Source of the DNA: Pelodera strongyloides
Taxonomy: Eukaryota > Nematoda > Chromadorea > Rhabditida > Rhabditidae
DNA length: 64,000 nucleotides
NCBI GenBank assembly: GCA_036852015.1
Contig: JAANDG010000241.1
Location: 124,001 to 188,000 of the forward strand
Reading direction: 5' to 3'
The translations under genes and the position numbers were made by a program. Shown piece by piece: positions 61,201-64,000 of this stretch. The notes under the pieces were generated by a model that was not told the origin of the DNA, made no database searches, and saw only the letters and a list, made by a program, of their open reading frames with translations. The stretch's first letter is position 1. Each line of letters opens with the position of its first letter.

Positions 61201-64000
61201 TCTATAGTGGGAAACTAGTAGAATTTTACATACAGTAAGAAATTTACATACACATGCGGCGTGTTTTGCATACACCTAATGTAAAACTTCGCAAAAATGG
61301 AAAAGTGAACTTGGATGGTACTTTCGCGGCGAATTCGCGCGAAAGTGTAACATAAATACTCTATGACCTATGACGGTCAAAATGCAAAAATTGCAGCAAA
61401 TTTCCTTTTCCCCAAAATAGGAGAGCTTGCTCAAAAAGCTAAACTACTTCGAATTTATAAAACAATTGGAGTATAGCCGTGGTAAGTGGGAAATAGCGTA
61501 GCAGGGCTGGAGACGCTAGAAGATACAGGGCCTTTTTATCATCCTCGTCTATCACAACAGTCTCTCTGCACCTCCAACCCTGTCACGCTATTTCCCATTT
61601 AGCTAGGCTGCGGTACTCCAATTGTTTTATATATTCGAGCTAGTTTAGCTTCTTGAGCAAGCTCTCCTACCTCGGGGACAAAAGGTAATTTTATGTAATT
61701 TTCGCATTTTAAAGGTTTTCGCCCATACTATCAATAGAAAGCATTCAAAAAGGTGCAAATCCTAGTGAACCTTCCCTTTAAAGGGTCGAGCTCACGAGAA
61801 AGTTACTTTTTGTGTTACGTTTTTATATTATTCCGGTTCTTCATACGAGTTTACACATCGCAGTGTAATATATTATTCGAAACGATACATGTCATATTCG
61901 GACTACTTTTTTATCGGGCTTCTCCGTGAATATGCGTTGCTGCACTGCGCGGTAACTGAACCCATCCATGTATTATTGACTGCTAACTGTTTACCGCGCA
62001 CCTAGCCGGTAAACATTTTCTTTATGAAAAGATTTCGTTTCGTTTACACAAACAAAAGACCAAGTAAACTCTTATCCTTTATATAATAAGATATGCATCG
62101 ACAAAAGAGGCAGGACTATCGTTGAAAACTTTTTGAAATCATCGGCAAAGCATCTGATTTGAATATTTCAGGTTAGCTGAATGAAAACATCTGATTTATA
62201 TATTTAAAGGCTCCGTGACACTTCAGAGAGGTGTTTTCGCGTCTTAGCTTACTGGATAGAAAATTGTGGAATTCCATCAGCAGTAATAGAAAATAAATTC
62301 TTCTTTTTTTCAGCTAGACATCCTATGGAAATACTATAGACAGAGTTACATGACGGTATGAATAGCTCTCATCATTCATATGAGCAAGGGCATTGACCTG
62401 TTCTAATCACCAATTCAAATTGTTGCCCTATTAGGGTTGCTTCTTCTATTACCATAGATAGTACGATTAGTGCCAGGTTCCGCAACTACTTCAATTGAGC
62501 ATTTTTTACCAGAAACTATTTGCCCAGTTTAGCTAAACATAGTATAATCAGATTTTCTTCTTCTAAACGTAGTGGACAGTGGAAAGGGGCCGAAAATGTA
62601 AGGATTTTGCCGGGTTTTAGAATTTCATTGTTGTAAAACAAAATGAATATCAAATAATCAGCAAGTAGCATACTCTGAATTGCTCAAAAGTTTTCTCTAG
62701 TGGTCTCCTCCACTCCTCCAAAGTGTGGTGTCTTTTCTCACGTAAAAACATTATGATTATCAGCAGAACAAAACGCCGCGTAAACCGTTCACAATACTTC
62801 GACAAGCACATTTAGTCAACCATCCAGAATTGTGGCCACGATATTTAATTTATATCATCTGCGGACAAAAACGAGGTAGTAGTGTGCCATCGGAAGACTT
62901 TTTATTTCCCTATGTATTTTCTCAACAACATATTTGTAATTTCTAGGTCCAAAAGAACCATACACATTAATGTGGAATCCAGAACACTAGAATCATTGTG
63001 TCTACGAAGTGGTTCACGTCAAGAAAAATGCACTTGCAAAGCAATTCTGGCAATTCTGATACCTGACAAACAAGTTGGCACTTCCAGCTTGTCTTGGACA
63101 CGCAAGCTTATCACCACTGGCAGCGTCAACACGGTGCGGTGTCTATGCGGTGTCTGGCAGGGTGCGGTGTCTATGCGGTGTCTAGTAAACTCGTGCGGTG
63201 TCTGTGCGGTGTCTAGTAAACTTGCGCGGTTTCTGTGCGGTGTTTGACCTCATGCGGTGTTTGTGCGGTCATGCGGTCATGCGGTTATGCGGTGCGGTGT
63301 ACAATTGGCCAAAATAAGACACCAGCACTTTTTGGCGAGGCACACGTGCGCCACCTACGCATCACAATTGAACCACGCGCGCATGAAGGCATACATCAGC
63401 GCTGAGAAGTTGAAAATACAAGACGAACCAATATTAACAACCAACCCAATAGGTGCAGTGGCGTAGCGGCGTCCTGGCAAAGCTAGCTGAGACGAAGAGT
63501 TTCTCTGGTACGGTCACATTATATTCACTCCACACGGGTAAGTCATCAGCATCTCTTTCGTAGTGCAAAATTGAGCAATCTTTGATCGGACCATTTATTC
63601 TCGCTGTCAAAATATCGTTTAGTCTTGGTGCGCTTCCTGCAAAGACAATAGTTATTAAGTAAATATAGAAGGATAAACCCATTTGACGACGGTTTCCGCT
63701 TTTTAGACCACTTCATGACCTTTTCGTGACGAGTTTTTCAATACCCGTCATCAACTGGTCACCTCCTCCCGAACCTGAATGGTCACCCTGACCGGTCAAT
63801 GAACATATTTTTGTTTTTGTTTTTGAAAACTGACAACACCATTTTCTGACTTGCCATAGCCATAGCCATAGACGATTTTTCTGTGGTATGTTGCTTTTCC
63901 AGGTGGTTATTTTTTACTATTTTTCTAACAATTTAGACGGAATATACTAAGTAAATAATAATGTGCAAAGCGAACCTTTCTTAAGCGGAAGCTCAACGGA
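55248..64000 (-). CDS. Unidentified type I membrane protein, tandem copy 2 (partial: 5' exons beyond the window)
   Basis: Exons seen, 5' to 3': 64000-63976 (partial), 63636-63446, 59896-59844, 59511-59414, 58720-58643, 58209-58068, 57792-57698, 57482-57431, 57229-57108, 56370-56321, 55866-55742, 55317-55248. They match exons 7-14 and 16-19 of copy 1 one for one, with equal lengths (except 191 against 197 nt for exon 8) and equal phases. The octet-rich exon at 59511-59414 is identical at 28 of 32 residues and the transmembrane exon at 37 of 41. The tail ends RHWIGVDQYHM as in copy 1. Exon 15 of copy 1 has no visible counterpart; instead the 201 nt between 57431 and 57229 stay open in frame. 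The intron between the second and third listed exons has been enlarged by the 3.36-kb element at 59947-63310. Function unknown. Confidence 0.7.
55916..56097. mobile_element. TTAA MITE, ACCGG family, in a copy 2 intron
   Basis: TTAAAGCGCAATGCCGGCCGG at the left; complement at the right; TTAA both ends. Confidence 0.8.
56692..56872 (+). repeat. Dispersed repeat of about 180 bp (copy 2)
   Basis: Counterpart of 30925-31101. Shared core CGTCGCCTACTGCTCAGGAC and TTGAATAAAGGTGCACGC; on this strand AATAAA lies near the 3' end. Confidence 0.6.
56889..57070. mobile_element. TTAA MITE, ACCGG family, in a copy 2 intron
   Basis: TTAAAGCGAAATACCAGCCGG at the left; ACCGGCCGGTATTTCGC then TTTAA at the right. 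Confidence 0.8.
58240..58483 (+). mobile_element. Non-autonomous Helitron-like element
   Basis: A|TCTTCTTACATATAAAGG start and GTCGCCTCAGGCGGCGATAG, CCGTCTGG|T end. 244 bp, in a copy 2 intron. Confidence 0.6.
58779..59185. mobile_element. TTAA element, AGGGTCGCAGTCAC family
   Basis: TTAAAGGGTCGCAGTCACTA at the left and AGTGACTGCGCCCTTTAA at the right. Internal arms are less well matched than in the other families. Confidence 0.7.
61099..61781. mobile_element. TTAA foldback element nested in the 3.36-kb transposon
   Basis: TTAAATGGATAGGTTCACC at the left and GGTTCACTAGGATTTGCACC (complement of right end); arms share GAGAGCTTGCTCAA, AAACAATTGGAGTA and GGGAAATAGCGT. Its right TTAA is followed at once by another AGGGTCGAGCTCACG end. 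Confidence 0.65.
62068..62091 (-). mobile_element. Helitron-like 5' terminus inside the 3.36-kb transposon
   Basis: Minus strand A|TCTTATTATATAAAGGATA. The 3' end of the element was not found. Confidence 0.4.

Larger units (their letters stand above)
59947..63310. mobile_element. 3.36-kb DNA transposon with long CCGCA-rich inverted repeats and 8-bp target duplication
   Basis: Ends GGCCAATTGTACACCGCACC and exact complement, flanked by AAAATAAG at 59939-59946 and 63311-63318. The inverted repeats run about 270-300 bp (59947-60225 against 63046-63310) and resume after an insertion (60223-60265 against about 62840-62885). They are loaded with ACACCGCA/GACCGCAT units. An 8-bp target duplication fits hAT, but P or Merlin elements also make 8-bp duplications. 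No transposase was recognised; the longest ORF (60682-60311, minus) has no motif that I know. A TTAA element (61099-61781) is nested inside. Confidence 0.85.

Overview
This window is nuclear DNA from an AT-rich invertebrate animal. Every recognisable gene is cut into many short exons with GT..AG introns. The introns and spacers are packed with small inverted-repeat transposons that end in TTAA. The exact taxon cannot be fixed from the sequence. A metazoan is certain, because there is a mitochondrial pyruvate carboxylase, a DCAF5-type WD40 protein and calcineurin B. Several start codons sit at or just after a splice-acceptor-like AG, which would fit a lineage with spliced-leader trans-splicing (tunicates are one possibility), but this is inference.

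Layout. 1-1.4 kb: last exon of an unknown plus-strand membrane-protein gene and a tail-to-tail spacer. 1.4-16.2 kb, minus strand: complete pyruvate carboxylase gene, 37 coding exons, 1190 codons. 16.2-21.7 kb: spacer full of inverted-repeat elements. 21.7-28.9 kb, minus strand: complete DCAF5 (WDR22)-like gene, 17 coding exons, 663 codons; an exact 99-bp copy of its first coding exon lies in intron 2. 31.25-34.7 kb, plus strand: a compact secreted GH25 (LYS-type) lysozyme gene, 7 exons, 234 codons. 34.7-39.8 kb: repeats only. 39.8-46.3 kb, plus strand: calcineurin B regulatory subunit with two alternative last coding exons. 46.9-54.6 kb and 55.2 to >64 kb, minus strand: two tandem paralogues of a type I membrane protein family that I do not recognise; the second copy carries a 3.36-kb DNA transposon in an intron.

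I assembled the gene models by hand from splice sites, reading phase and protein similarity. In the pyruvate carboxylase, DCAF5, lysozyme and calcineurin B models every exon junction keeps frame and the summed coding length is a multiple of three. In the first paralogue of the membrane-protein family one junction (exon 5 to 6) is unresolved. The genes do not form an operon or pathway: they are a metabolic enzyme, a ubiquitin-ligase substrate receptor, a defence or digestive enzyme, a calcium-signalling subunit and a duplicated surface protein.

The strongest points for follow-up are the alternative calcineurin B C-termini, the undescribed tandem membrane-protein family, the 3.36-kb element with its 8-bp target duplication and CCGCA-rich long inverted repeats, and the repeated back-to-back insertion of TTAA elements that share one TTAA.
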